Assembly: GCF_000756715.1 (NCBI RefSeq)
Contig: NZ_CCSE01000001.1
Location: forward strand, 62,001-126,000
From: Jeotgalicoccus saudimassiliensis
GTDB taxonomy: Bacteria; Bacillota; Bacilli; Staphylococcales; Salinicoccaceae
DNA length: 64,000 bases
Direction: 5' to 3'
A program made the translations under genes and the position numbers. Position 1 is the first letter of the stretch; every line of letters begins with the position of its first letter. The notes beneath the pieces are model-generated. The model was given only the letters and a program-made list of their open reading frames with translations, searched no databases and was not told the DNA's origin. Below, in pieces: positions 25,183 through 34,389 of the stretch.

Positions 25183-26442
25183 ATGACTTTAAACAGAACA
25201 CCGGTTCATGTAAACGATGCAGTGGCTGAATTGATGAAGCGTGTGAAACCGCTCGGTACGGAAACTGTCAGCTATAACGACAGCTACGGCAGAGTGCTTG
25301 CACAGGATTTAACAGCGACGTCCGATGTCCCGTTATTTACTAAATCTGCGATGGACGGTTTTGCGATAAATTCAGCACATTCCACAGGTGCTTCAGGCGA
25401 CAGCAGAGTTGCTTTCAAAGTAGTGGAGGAAGTACCTGCAGGCAGTTCAAGTGATTACGTGTTAAAAGACAATGAAGCATTCCGTATTATGACCGGTGCG
25501 GAAATTCCGGAATCTGCGGATACTGTTGTGATGTTTGAGCAGACGAAAGAAACAGACGAGGGCTTTACGATCCGCCGCGAATTTAAAGCGGGCGAAAACA
25601 TCGCGCAAAAAGGTGAAGAGTGTAAAGTCGGCGATGTGATCGTCGAAAAAGGTACAATGATCAACCCGGGTACGGTCGCGACACTCGCAACATTCGGCTA
25701 CAGTGAAGTTGAAGTGTTCAGACAGCCGGTTGTGGGTGTGCTCTCTACAGGCACGGAACTGCTGGAAGTTGAAGACGAGCTTGAGCGCGGGAAAATCCGC
25801 AACTCGAATACACCGATGGTACTCGGCCAGCTGAAACGGATGGGCATCGAAGGAAAACACTATAAGCTCGAGACAGATGATTTTGATACGCTGCACACGC
25901 GCATTAAGTCGATGCTCGGTGAAGTGGACGTTATTATTACGACAGGCGGTGTATCGGTCGGGGACTACGACCTGCTGCCGAAAATTTACGATGAGCTCGG
26001 TGCGGAAGTATTGTTCAACAAAGTGGCAATGCGTCCGGGCAGTGTAACAACCGTCAGTGCTTTAGGCGATAAACTGCTCTTCGGCTTAAGCGGCAACCCG
26101 TCAGCATGTTATTCCGGGTTCGAATTATTCGCACGTCCTGCCCTGAATTTAATGCAGGAAGCAGCATTGCCGTTCGCACCAATTGTTGACGCAATACTCG
26201 ACGAAGACCACCCGAAACCGAATCCGTTCTCGCGCTTTATCCGCGCGGAGCTCTTCTTTAAAGAAGGTAAAATATATGCACGCCCGTCAGGGTTCAATAA
26301 ATCCAACGCTGTTACATCGATTGCACGAAGCAACGGCGTGATAGTACTGCCGGGTGGAACGCGGGGATTCGTTAAAGGTGACGCGGTTAAAGTGATGATG
26401 ACCGATGTTACAACCGGCGCAGATAATTTCGGGGTGGAGTAA
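25183..26442 (+). CDS. moeA: Molybdopterin molybdenumtransferase MoeA
   Basis: A 419-residue MoeA, which inserts molybdate into adenylated molybdopterin. Recognisable parts: SDVPLFTKSAMDGFAI, EAFRIMTGAEIP, VGVLSTGTELLE, the MPT-binding ITTGGVSVGDYD, and FGLSGNPSACYSGFELF. The ATG at 25183 fits GAGG nine bases upstream; an in-frame ATG at 25174 sits on top of that RBS. It is the first gene of a tight six-gene run moeA-mobB-moaE-moaD-mobA-moaA. Confidence 0.94.
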   Translation: MTLNRTPVHVNDAVAELMKRVKPLGTETVSYNDSYGRVLAQDLTATSDVPLFTKSAMDGFAINSAHSTGASGDSRVAFKVVEEVPAGSSSDYVLKDNEAFRIMTGAEIPESADTVVMFEQTKETDEGFTIRREFKAGENIAQKGEECKVGDVIVEKGTMINPGTVATLATFGYSEVEVFRQPVVGVLSTGTELLEVEDELERGKIRNSNTPMVLGQLKRMGIEGKHYKLETDDFDTLHTRIKSMLGEVDVIITTGGVSVGDYDLLPKIYDELGAEVLFNKVAMRPGSVTTVSALGDKLLFGLSGNPSACYSGFELFARPALNLMQEAALPFAPIVDAILDEDHPKPNPFSRFIRAELFFKEGKIYARPSGFNKSNAVTSIARSNGVIVLPGGTRGFVKGDAVKVMMTDVTTGADNFGVE

Positions 26443-26913
26443 ATGAAAACACTACAGATAGCAGGCTATAAAAACACCGGGAAGACCACTTTGATTCTCG
26501 ATTTTGTGAAGTTATTAAAACAGCACGGCTATACTGTTGCGATAATTAAACATCACCATCTGGCAGAAGCGGTGCCGAACGATACGGACACCGGACGGTT
26601 CTTTGAAGCCGGTGCAGACTACACATCGTTCAATATGCCGGGGCATGCTGTTATGACCGAGCGTCCGGAAAAGCCGCTGACAGTACAGCTGCAGCGGTTC
26701 CAGACGGAAGGTGTGGACTTTGTGCTCGTGGAAGGCTACAAAAAGGAAAACTACTCGAAGATTATTCTGACCTACTCATTTACAGAAGGTGAGACAGATA
26801 TAAATGAAATCGGTCTGACGAACGTGTTAAACCGTTTTGATATGCGTTATGATATGGATAATGCAATGGACTGGTTTAAAGAATGGAGCAATATTGGCGA
26901 TGAAAATGTTTGA
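26443..26913 (+). CDS. mobB: Molybdopterin-guanine dinucleotide biosynthesis protein MobB
   Basis: A 156-residue P-loop GTPase-like adapter that assists MobA. The Walker A motif is GYKNTGKTTL (residues 7-16), and VDFVLVEGYKKENYSK is the family's conserved segment. The ATG immediately follows the moeA stop, so translation is coupled. The gene overlaps moaE by 14 bases. Confidence 0.93.
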   Translation: MKTLQIAGYKNTGKTTLILDFVKLLKQHGYTVAIIKHHHLAEAVPNDTDTGRFFEAGADYTSFNMPGHAVMTERPEKPLTVQLQRFQTEGVDFVLVEGYKKENYSKIILTYSFTEGETDINEIGLTNVLNRFDMRYDMDNAMDWFKEWSNIGDENV

Positions 26914-27343
26914 AGTCATATTTGACGAACTGGATATAAACAAGTATCACAAAATGACTGTAAATGAGCACCAGGGTGCTGTATGTACATTTACAGGACA
27001 CGTCCGCGAATGGACGAAAGGCACGCGTACCGTGCATCTGGAATACGAAGCGTATATTCCGATGGCGGAAAAGATGCTGGCACAGATCGGCGACGAAATA
27101 TCGGAACGCTGGCCGGGTGTGATTACATCGATCGGCCACCGTATCGGCAAGCTCGAAATTTCCGATATCGCAGTGGTCATCGTGACGAGTTCACCGCACC
27201 GTACAGACAGTTACCGTGCAAATGAATACGCAGTGGAACGACTGAAGGAAATCGTTCCGATATGGAAAAAAGAAATTTGGGAAGACGGCGAAGAATGGAT
27301 TGGCGATTCCCGTAAATATCATCCGGATGTGGAGGAAAACTAA
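26900..27343 (+). CDS. moaE: Molybdopterin synthase large subunit MoaE
   Basis: A 147-residue MoaE that, with thiocarboxylated MoaD, adds the dithiolene sulfurs. GAVCTFTGHVREWTKG and HRIGKLEISD are characteristic, and the active-site Lys lies in PIWKKEIWEDG. The start is placed at ATG 26900 (MKMFEVIF), overlapping mobB, which gives the normal family N-terminus; ATG 26906 is a close alternative. Confidence 0.92.
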   Translation: MKMFEVIFDELDINKYHKMTVNEHQGAVCTFTGHVREWTKGTRTVHLEYEAYIPMAEKMLAQIGDEISERWPGVITSIGHRIGKLEISDIAVVIVTSSPHRTDSYRANEYAVERLKEIVPIWKKEIWEDGEEWIGDSRKYHPDVEEN

Positions 27344-27344
27344 T

Positions 27345-27578
27345 ATGGAAATTAAAGTATTTGCAAGTATAAAAGAAAAAATCGGCAGCGACACAATCGA
27401 CTTATTCGTCGGCGACTCAATTACTGTCGGTGAATTGAAGAACCATATTTTTGTGGATTATCCCGAACTGGACGGTGAAGTGTTCCAGGTCGCTAAAAAT
27501 GAATCATTTGTAAAAGATGACGAAGTCGTTACATCGGAAGATACAGTGGCATTAATTCCACCGGTAAGCGGCGGCTGA
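27345..27578 (+). CDS. moaD: Molybdopterin synthase sulfur carrier subunit MoaD
   Basis: A 77-residue ubiquitin-like protein ending in the essential Gly-Gly (IPPVSGG), which MoeB adenylates. It has strong GGAGG eight bases upstream of the ATG at 27345, so longer frames running in from moaE are rejected. It starts right after moaE, and mobA follows two bases after its stop. Confidence 0.93.
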   Translation: MEIKVFASIKEKIGSDTIDLFVGDSITVGELKNHIFVDYPELDGEVFQVAKNESFVKDDEVVTSEDTVALIPPVSGG

Positions 27579-27580
27579 AA

Positions 27581-28147
27581 ATGATTGGTGTTATTTTAGC
27601 AGGCGGTAAATCAAGCCGTTTTGGAGAAGATAAGTCACTGTATGAACTGGACGGTAAGCCGATGTATGAACATGTCGCACAATCGTTGAAAAATGTTCAG
27701 GCAATAGACGAGATTGTCATCAATACAAATGATAAACTGAAGACAAGCTTTAAAAATTATAAAGTAATTGTCGATGATCCGGGTTATATCGACCACGGTC
27801 CGCTCGGCGGACTGTATGCTGCAGCAAAATCGTATCCCGGAGAACCGCTAATGATTATTTCATGCGATACACCGTATGTGGATTCAGCGTGGCTGAATAT
27901 ACTGACGAAAGAAGCTGTGAAAACAGGCAATACGACAATTACGACTGATAACGACAGAGAGCATCCGCTCATCGGAGTGTATCAGCATGACACGCTTGCT
28001 GACCTGCTGAAAGGACAGCTAGAGACGAAAAGATTAAGTTTAAAAGCGTTTTTCGAGAATCTCAATGTCGATTACATAAACATTGAGTCCTATAATCTCA
28101 ATAGTACGACGCTGGTTAATATCAATCGGAAGACTGATATTAAATAA
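27581..28147 (+). CDS. mobA: Molybdenum cofactor guanylyltransferase MobA
   Basis: A 188-residue nucleotidyltransferase that joins GMP to molybdopterin. The GTP-binding motif [14 protein letters not shown] is at residues 6-19, and the metal-binding aspartate lies in ISCDTPYV. Its presence with MobB implies that the organism makes the bis-MGD form of the cofactor used by nitrate reductase or formate dehydrogenase-type enzymes; none of those is in the window. Confidence 0.93.
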   Translation: MIGVILAGGKSSRFGEDKSLYELDGKPMYEHVAQSLKNVQAIDEIVINTNDKLKTSFKNYKVIVDDPGYIDHGPLGGLYAAAKSYPGEPLMIISCDTPYVDSAWLNILTKEAVKTGNTTITTDNDREHPLIGVYQHDTLADLLKGQLETKRLSLKAFFENLNVDYINIESYNLNSTTLVNINRKTDIK

Positions 28148-28158
28148 GGAGGAATTAC

Positions 28159-29184
28159 ATGGCTCAGGTAGTTACAGATAAATTCGGACGTCCGATCAGG
28201 GATTTAAGAATTTCGGTCACTGACAAATGTAACTTCAGATGCCGATACTGCATGCCGAAAGAAATTTTCGGAGATGATTTTGAATTCTTAAAGCGCGAAC
28301 AGCTGCTTTCATTTGATGAAATTGAAAGGCTCGCAAGAATTTATGCAAGTCTTGGTGTGAAGAAGTTACGCTTAACAGGCGGGGAACCGATGATGAGAAA
28401 AGACCTTCATGAGTTAATCGAAAGGTTAACTGTTATCGAAGGGATTGAAGATATCGGTTTAACGACGAACGGACTGCTGCTTAAAAAGCACGGTCAGAAA
28501 TTATATGATGCGGGACTCAGACGCATCAATATCAGTCTGGATGCAATGGACGACGAACTGTTCGGTAAGATTAACGACCGGGGTATCGGCACGTCGCGCA
28601 TTCTTGAACAGATCGAGTATGCGATCGGTCTCGGCTTCCAGATTAAAATCAACATGGTTGTGCAAAAAGGCTTAAACGAGCAGGAAATACTGCCGATGGC
28701 GAGATACTTTAAAAATCTGCCGGTCACATTGCGCTTCATTGAATTTATGGATGTCGGCAACGACAACGGCTGGAACTTCGAAAAAGTAGTCAGCAAAAAA
28801 GAAATACTTGAAACACTGCAGACGGAATTTGACCTTGAACCGCTGGACCCTGCATATTACGGAGAAGTGGCGAAAGTGTACAAACATAACGATGCTGCAG
28901 ATTCGTACCTCGGTTTTATTACGAGTGTATCGGAAAGCTTCTGCTCAACATGTACGAGAGCAAGACTGTCATCCGACGGTAAATTCTACGGCTGTCTGTT
29001 TGCTGTCGACGGTTTCGATATTAAGACACTGATGCGGGATGGCATCAGCGATGAGGAACTGACGAAAGTGCTGACGGGTGTATGGGACAAACGTGATGAC
29101 CGTTATTCGGAAATCAGAACTGAAATTACAGAAGAAATGCGCCAGAAGAGAAAGAAAATCAACATGAGCTACATCGGCGGATAA
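28159..29184 (+). CDS. moaA: GTP 3',8-cyclase MoaA (radical SAM)
   Basis: A 341-residue radical SAM enzyme. The first [4Fe-4S] cluster is held by C24-x3-C28-x2-C31 (CNFRCRYC), the second by the C-terminal [18 protein letters not shown], and the protein ends in the required Gly-Gly. [12 protein letters not shown] is the SAM-binding GGE motif. It starts the pathway from GTP, feeding MoaC. TAAGGAGG gives strong translation. It is the last gene of the run, with a terminator directly after it. Confidence 0.95.
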   Translation: MAQVVTDKFGRPIRDLRISVTDKCNFRCRYCMPKEIFGDDFEFLKREQLLSFDEIERLARIYASLGVKKLRLTGGEPMMRKDLHELIERLTVIEGIEDIGLTTNGLLLKKHGQKLYDAGLRRINISLDAMDDELFGKINDRGIGTSRILEQIEYAIGLGFQIKINMVVQKGLNEQEILPMARYFKNLPVTLRFIEFMDVGNDNGWNFEKVVSKKEILETLQTEFDLEPLDPAYYGEVAKVYKHNDAADSYLGFITSVSESFCSTCTRARLSSDGKFYGCLFAVDGFDIKTLMRDGISDEELTKVLTGVWDKRDDRYSEIRTEITEEMRQKRKKINMSYIGG

Positions 29185-29189
29185 ATTAC

Positions 29190-29221
29190 GAAAAACGTGA
29201 AGGGGAATCTTCACGTTTTTT
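29190..29221 (+). terminator. Terminator of the moeA-moaA run
   Basis: AAAAACGTGAAG pairs with CTTCACGTTTTTT. It sits only ~20 bp before the next start codon, so cydD-like transcription needs read-through or a promoter inside moaA. Confidence 0.85.
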
Positions 29222-29239
29222 GTGTCTGAAGGTGAGAAA

Positions 29240-30805
29240 ATGAAACTGAATTTAAACTTAAAACACGCTGTATTATACGGATTTATTGCGGTAATCAGCG
29301 TTGTATTCTATATCGCGTTCGGCCACCATCTGTCCCGTATACTGGAAAGTATCGTGATGGATACGGGCGTAAAACTTACAGCACCGCTCATGTACATGAG
29401 CGCGTTTTTTGTGCTGTTTATACTGACGGACAAATTATACAGCCTGTATACGAAAATCGTCGCGAACAAGTCGATTGAACTGAAAGCAAATCAGTTAATC
29501 GACCGTATCGACGTTAAAACACAGAGAGAATCAGAGAGTCTGATCAATGCACTGCTCGTGCATCTGGAATCATACCGCCCGTATGAAACATCGTTCGTGC
29601 CGACGATTATTAAAACGATGGTTAAAGTGACACTCATCATTGCGGCGTTATTTTTTATAGACGGATTTGCCGCATCGATACTGCTGTTTACGGCGCCGTT
29701 TATTCCGCTGTACTACGTACTGGTCGGGCTGCAGACGCAGGAGGAATCGGTAAAGCAGGCGACGCGTTTTGACAATATCGGGACGTTATTTTTAAATCTG
29801 ATCCGCGGTAAAGACACGGTTAAAAATACGGATTCAAAAGAGACGGTCATTAACAGACTTGAAGATGATAACAAAGATTTCGTTAAAGAAACGATGCACA
29901 TTTTAAAATATGCGTTCCAGTCGACGATGATGCTTGAGTTTATAACGATACTCGGTATCGGTCTTGTGGCATTGGAAGTGGCACTGCGGATTATTATATT
30001 TGAAAATATCTCATTTTATACTGCATTTTTCGTACTGCTCCTGGCCCCGGAATTCTACAATGCATTAAAAGTGCTGGGGACTGAGTTCCATAACGGCAAA
30101 CTTGCGCTGGGGAGTTTTGAAAAAGCGCAGAATATTATAGACAAACCGAAGATGAATACATCTTACAGAGGACACACAGATCATTATTCTGCCGAAGCGG
30201 AAAATCTGACAGTCGGCCACGACGGCAAAGTGCTTCTGAACAATGCGGACTTTACATTCGATAAAACCGGACTGACTGCGATTACAGGTGAATCGGGAGC
30301 CGGGAAAACGACGCTGCTCCGCACGCTGTTAGGTCTGCATGAACCGGTGTCCGGACAGTTAAATGTACTGACGACGGATATCGGCTATGTCTCGGATCAG
30401 GTATATTTTTCCGATACGACGATTTACGAATACGTCTCGGCAAAGAACCATTCTGAAGATAAAGTGAACGATGTATTAAACAGGCTGAACTTATTTAACA
30501 GTATCGACAATCTGGAGCATGGGATTCACACTCCAATCGTGAACCATGACATTCCGTTATCGGGCGGGGAAATTGTCCGCCTTAAAATGGCGCGGGTGCT
30601 GATTAACAAACCTGCAGTGATTATTATGGATGAACCGACGGAGTTTCTGGATGCGGAAACCGAACAACTGGTTATGAAATATCTGACCGAACTGAAAGAA
30701 ACATCTGCAATTATTGCAGTCATTCACCGCCGCCAGCTGCTGTCGATTGCTGACAGCCACTACGTTATGGATAACGGCGAACTGAAAAGAGGTGACGCAG
30801 TATGA
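29240..30805 (+). CDS. cydD: CydD-like thiol-reductant ABC exporter half-transporter
   Basis: A 521-residue ABC half-transporter: an N-terminal six-helix membrane domain (about 1-310) with the CydD-like ending LLLAPEFYNALKVLGTEFHNG, then an ATPase domain. Walker A is GESGAGKTTLL, the signature is LSGGEIVRLKMARVL, and Walker B is AVIIMDEPTEFLD. With CydC it exports cysteine/glutathione-type thiols needed for cytochrome bd assembly. The ATG at 29240 follows AAGGTGA; a GTG six codons earlier overlaps the terminator. cydAB is not nearby. Confidence 0.82.
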   Translation: MKLNLNLKHAVLYGFIAVISVVFYIAFGHHLSRILESIVMDTGVKLTAPLMYMSAFFVLFILTDKLYSLYTKIVANKSIELKANQLIDRIDVKTQRESESLINALLVHLESYRPYETSFVPTIIKTMVKVTLIIAALFFIDGFAASILLFTAPFIPLYYVLVGLQTQEESVKQATRFDNIGTLFLNLIRGKDTVKNTDSKETVINRLEDDNKDFVKETMHILKYAFQSTMMLEFITILGIGLVALEVALRIIIFENISFYTAFFVLLLAPEFYNALKVLGTEFHNGKLALGSFEKAQNIIDKPKMNTSYRGHTDHYSAEAENLTVGHDGKVLLNNADFTFDKTGLTAITGESGAGKTTLLRTLLGLHEPVSGQLNVLTTDIGYVSDQVYFSDTTIYEYVSAKNHSEDKVNDVLNRLNLFNSIDNLEHGIHTPIVNHDIPLSGGEIVRLKMARVLINKPAVIIMDEPTEFLDAETEQLVMKYLTELKETSAIIAVIHRRQLLSIADSHYVMDNGELKRGDAV

Positions 30806-32349
30806 TGTATTTAAAAGGTGAAAGGATGCATATTTTTTACAGTATCGTTCTCGGCATTATCGGGGGCCTCGTCGGCGTGGCGATTTTCGGACTCAGCGGT
30901 TATATGATCAGCCTGAGCTTCTTTGAACCACCGTTTTTCTTAATTATTTTAATTATCGCGATGATTAAAATGTTCGGCCTGACTAAAGGTACTGCGAAAT
31001 ATATGGAACGTCTTTTGAGTCATGATGCGACGTTTAAAATGATCGGCAGATTAAGAGCGGCGTACTTCAAACAGTCGGTAAACAGTGCGGAGGATACGCA
31101 CAGTGTACGCTACATTCAAAAGCTGACGAGCTACTTTGATGATATTGAAGATTACTATATCCGGATTATTTACCCGTATATCGTTGCGGTATTTATTTCG
31201 TTAATACTGACAGTGTTATCACTGCTCATCGATCCGAAACTACTCTTTATACTGCTTGTATCAGTACTGGTAATGCTTGTCGTTATGCCGACTGTCATCA
31301 GCAGTATTTCAGGGCGCTTTTACGACGACAGAAACAGAGCGGAAGATACGCTGTTTACGCAGCTGTACCATTACATTCACGATTTCACGAACCTGTTTGC
31401 CGTTAAAGAAGATAAACAGGTGAACCGGAACATTAAAAGGACTTATAAAAAAATTACTGACAATGAAAACAAAGAAGCTGTGCTCGATGCGGTCATTGAT
31501 ATCGTCAGTCTGCTGATTCAGCTCGGCGTTATTATTCTCGTTATTATATTGTTCAGCGGCGATTATCCGCTGTTAATACCGATGATTATTTTACTGCTGA
31601 TGAGTTTCTTTGAACTGGCTGTTCCGGTCATTAAGCCGGCAAGCAGATACAAAGCGGTTAAGGCACGTGTCGAAGCCGTAAGCGATACCGAAAGAGCAGC
31701 TGAATCGGCAAAACAAACTGCACTGTCGCTGACAGATATGACATTCCGCTATCCGTCAACGAAACGCGATGTGCTGACGAACATTAATATCGATATTAAA
31801 CCGGGTGAGAAACACGCATTGATCGGGGGAAGCGGTTCAGGGAAAACGACGCTCCTTAATCAGCTGATTAAACAGTCTGACGCAGGAATTATGCCGCAGC
31901 ATCTGGACTTTTACAATGCGACGGTTCAAGAGAACATTACGATGTTTAACCACTTTGAATCCGAGGAAAGTGAAATGAGGGCACTGCTCGAACAATTTGA
32001 GCTGGAGCATTTTAAACCGGATGATTATATTACATCGGCGGAATATTTATCGCTTGGTGAGAAGAAGCGGATGCATCTGATTCGTATGTATATCGAAAAC
32101 AGGAGTACCTGGATACTGGATGAACCGACGGCGAGTTTAAACACGCGCTTAAGAGATAAGATCTGGAATGAAATATTCCAAAAAGAAACGGTTATTGCAG
32201 CGACGCACGATTTGAGTCAACTTGAGCAGTTTGACTATGTGCATTACCTTGAAAACGGCACGCTTACCGAGAGTAAAAAAGTAACGGAGGCACTCGCGTC
32301 TGACGGACCTGTGTCAGAAGCGTATAAACGTTATCATGATGCATTGTAA
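30802..32349 (+). CDS. cydC: CydC-like thiol-reductant ABC exporter half-transporter
   Basis: A 515-residue partner of the upstream gene, overlapping its stop codon (ATGATG, 4 bases), so the two are made together. The membrane domain (to ~300) contains GLTKGTAKYMERLLSHDATFKM, the CydC-typical segment. The ATPase has Walker A GGSGSGKTTLL, the degenerate signature LSLGEKKRMHLIRM, and Walker B TWILDEPTASLN. The signature departs from LSGGQ, and the ATPase half is shorter than usual between Walker A and signature. Confidence 0.82.
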   Translation: MMYLKGERMHIFYSIVLGIIGGLVGVAIFGLSGYMISLSFFEPPFFLIILIIAMIKMFGLTKGTAKYMERLLSHDATFKMIGRLRAAYFKQSVNSAEDTHSVRYIQKLTSYFDDIEDYYIRIIYPYIVAVFISLILTVLSLLIDPKLLFILLVSVLVMLVVMPTVISSISGRFYDDRNRAEDTLFTQLYHYIHDFTNLFAVKEDKQVNRNIKRTYKKITDNENKEAVLDAVIDIVSLLIQLGVIILVIILFSGDYPLLIPMIILLLMSFFELAVPVIKPASRYKAVKARVEAVSDTERAAESAKQTALSLTDMTFRYPSTKRDVLTNINIDIKPGEKHALIGGSGSGKTTLLNQLIKQSDAGIMPQHLDFYNATVQENITMFNHFESEESEMRALLEQFELEHFKPDDYITSAEYLSLGEKKRMHLIRMYIENRSTWILDEPTASLNTRLRDKIWNEIFQKETVIAATHDLSQLEQFDYVHYLENGTLTESKKVTEALASDGPVSEAYKRYHDAL

Positions 32350-32375
32350 AGATGAATTAAACGGGGACGATATCC

Positions 32376-32405
32376 TTATGAAACCGGATTTAATTATGAT
32401 ATAAT
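32376..32405 (+). promoter_or_regulatory. Extended -10 promoter before CBS-domain transporter
   Basis: TGA-TATAAT (32397-32405) is a strong extended -10; the -35 (TTATGA, 32376-32381, 18-bp spacer) is weak. It predicts a leader of ~165 nt. Confidence 0.6.
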
Positions 32406-32411
32406 ATTATT

Positions 32412-32576
32412 AATTTAACTAATTTAGTGGAGGTGACGGCTGTTGGGAAGGTGTATCTGAAAAGAATTACAGAGAATACTCTGTTAAATAATATAAATTA
32501 TCAAATTCAAAATCATGAACAAACGACCCTGGCGGTCACAAATTATCGGAGGTGAACCCCACAGGAGGGGAACTGA
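32412..32576 (+). other. Long 5' leader with two possible upstream ORFs and hairpins
   Basis: The untranslated region contains three RBS-like GGAGG elements. GGAGGTGA at 32429 precedes a five-codon frame (TTG 32443 to TGA 32460, MGRCI), and a 42-codon GTG frame (32427-32555) ends inside the second GGAGGTGA. Hairpins ACAGAG-AATA-CTCTGT (32469-32484) and GACC-N5-GGTC (32525-32537) are visible. The third element, AGGAGGGG, drives the main gene. I do not recognise a known riboswitch. Translational or attenuation control is inferred. Confidence 0.45.
32427..32555 (+). CDS. Possible leader peptide, 42 codons
   Basis: An open GTG-started frame in the leader of the CBS-domain transporter, encoding a basic, Asn/Thr-rich peptide ending in NYRR. 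There is no good RBS for the GTG at 32427; internal GTGs at 32433 and 32451 (the latter with GGAAGG) are alternatives. Its stop codon overlaps a GGAGGTGA element just upstream of the main gene, as in coupled leader peptides. It may equally be a chance frame. Confidence 0.25.
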   Translation: MEVTAVGKVYLKRITENTLLNNINYQIQNHEQTTLAVTNYRR

Positions 32577-33935
32577 TTGGATATATCCACTATAACTAAT
32601 TTACTACTATTTATAATTTTAATCGGACTTACAATGCTTTTTGTAGGTTCGGAATTCGCATTTGTTAAAGCACGTATGTCGAGAATACACGCACTGGTTG
32701 AACAGGGAGACAAAAGAGCAATACGCGTAGAGAAAATGATCAACAACCTGGATTACTACTTATCAGCATGTCAGCTGGGTATTACAGTAACGGCACTTGG
32801 ATTGGGTTGGATCGGGGAATCTACGTTTGAAGTAATCTTACATCCGCTGTTCAGCTTAGTCGGAGTACCTGATTCCATGCAGACAGTCACGACTGTTGCA
32901 GCTGCGTTTATTATCGTTACATTCATTCACGTTGTTGTGGGTGAACTTGCACCTAAGACAGTTGCAATTCAATATGCAGAAAAAATGTCGATGTCATTAA
33001 GCGGACCGTTATACTTCTTCGGTCTCATCTTAAAGCCATTTATCTGGACGATGAACGGTGCAGCAAGAGGACTGGTACGTCTGGTGGGTATTAAGGAAAT
33101 GCCGACGGAACAGGCGCACTCGGAAGAAGAACTTAAAGTGATCATGACGGAAAGTTACCAGAGTGGTGAAATTAACCAGACGGAACTTGCCTATATGCAG
33201 AATATCTTCTCATTTGATGAGCGTACGGCAAAAGATGTTATGGTGCCGCGGACACAGATGATTACACTTGAAGAACCGGTGACGGTGGACCAGGTAATTG
33301 AAACAATTAAAGAATACAACTATACGAGATATCCTGTGACTGAAAGTAACGGTGACAAGGATAATATTATCGGCTTCATTAACGTCAGGGAGTATTTAAC
33401 AAACCACGTCTCGGATGAACACGTCGCTGCAGGCGACTATATTCACGAACTTCCTGTTATTACCGAGTCATCGCGTATCAGCGATGCACTGGTTAAAATG
33501 CAGAGAGAGCGCGTGCATATTGCGTTAATCATTGATGAGTACGGCGGAACTGCAGGTATGGTTACAATGGAAGACATTCTTGAGGAAATCGTCGGGGAAA
33601 TCCGCGATGAGTTTGACGAGAATGAAGAGGTGGATATTACTCAGGTTGATGATGATATTTACCACATCAGCGGACGTGTGCTGCTTGATGATCTGGAAGA
33701 CGACTTTAAGATTGTGTTTGAAGACAGTGAAGATATCGATACGATCGGCGGATGGATGCAGAGCATTAATACCGACATCGAAGAAGGCGAGTATATCGAT
33801 ACGGAATTTGACCGCTGGCAGGTGCTGGAAGTTGAAAACCACTCGATTAAACAGGTTGCTTTCCTGAGAGATTATAACAGAATATCGGATGATGCAGCGT
33901 CTGAAGCAGATGCTGAGTCGGATGAGGAAAAATAA
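32577..33935 (+). CDS. CNNM/CBS-domain transporter (hemolysin-C/CorC family, MpfA-like)
   Basis: A 452-residue membrane protein. Order: CNNM/DUF21 domain with three to four membrane segments (about 1-190), paired CBS domains (~205-335, VMVPRTQMITL to EEIVGEIRDEFDE), and a CorC_HlyC domain (~350-430, GRVLLDDLEDDF). Relatives such as MpfA and YhdP protect against excess magnesium or export divalent cations. Translation starts at TTG 32577, with AGGAGGGG six bases upstream. The regulated-looking leader may respond to the transported ion; this is inference. Confidence 0.88.
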   Translation: MDISTITNLLLFIILIGLTMLFVGSEFAFVKARMSRIHALVEQGDKRAIRVEKMINNLDYYLSACQLGITVTALGLGWIGESTFEVILHPLFSLVGVPDSMQTVTTVAAAFIIVTFIHVVVGELAPKTVAIQYAEKMSMSLSGPLYFFGLILKPFIWTMNGAARGLVRLVGIKEMPTEQAHSEEELKVIMTESYQSGEINQTELAYMQNIFSFDERTAKDVMVPRTQMITLEEPVTVDQVIETIKEYNYTRYPVTESNGDKDNIIGFINVREYLTNHVSDEHVAAGDYIHELPVITESSRISDALVKMQRERVHIALIIDEYGGTAGMVTMEDILEEIVGEIRDEFDENEEVDITQVDDDIYHISGRVLLDDLEDDFKIVFEDSEDIDTIGGWMQSINTDIEEGEYIDTEFDRWQVLEVENHSIKQVAFLRDYNRISDDAASEADAESDEEK

Positions 33936-33945
33936 TAATTAATGA

Positions 33946-33976
33946 GAAACCGGGACATCACTGTCCCGGTTTTTTT
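33946..33976 (+). terminator. Rho-independent terminator
   Basis: AAACCGGGACA and TGTCCCGGTTT with loop TCAC, followed by Ts. Confidence 0.9.
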
Positions 33977-34023
33977 ATATTAGATTATGGTAAAATGGAA
34001 TCAAATATAATAGGTGATGGTCA

Positions 34024-34320
34024 GTGGAAGAAATCATTGGACTGGTCGCTGTTCTCTCAGCGTTTGGAATACCAGCTTATGCTATTTACAGATTCTTTAA
34101 CCAGAGTGACGACAAAGTGGAAGCGAGAAAGCTGTATGAACAGAGACGACTTGAAGAGATTAAACAGGAAAACTACCTGCTTGAGAACGAATCGATGCGG
34201 ATTGAACTGGATAAGATCAGAAAAGAAAATGCAAAGAAATTTAAAGCATTGGAGCATACAGGAAACGAACGCTGGCTGATTGAAGATAGTGAGGAAAAAG
34301 AGAAGGACAGAGCGGAATAA
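34024..34320 (+). CDS. Small membrane coiled-coil protein, paralogue A
   Basis: A 98-residue protein. One N-terminal membrane segment (about 4-22) is followed by NQSDDKVEARKLYEQRRLEE and a long charged helix to about residue 75, ending in ERWLIEDSEEKE. The GTG start at 34024 has AGGTGATGG upstream. It is clearly homologous to the next gene: both share the NQSD-K-E-KL-EQR-LE-IKQ-NYLLEN core and the RWLIED end. I do not know the family; a small membrane-anchored scaffold, comparable in shape to PspB-like proteins, is possible. Confidence 0.65.
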   Translation: MEEIIGLVAVLSAFGIPAYAIYRFFNQSDDKVEARKLYEQRRLEEIKQENYLLENESMRIELDKIRKENAKKFKALEHTGNERWLIEDSEEKEKDRAE

Positions 34321-34389
34321 TGCTTTGTCTTTTTTAATCAGCTGTGCTGCCTTATGTTAGACTGTAACTAAGAAAACCGGAGGGATGAC

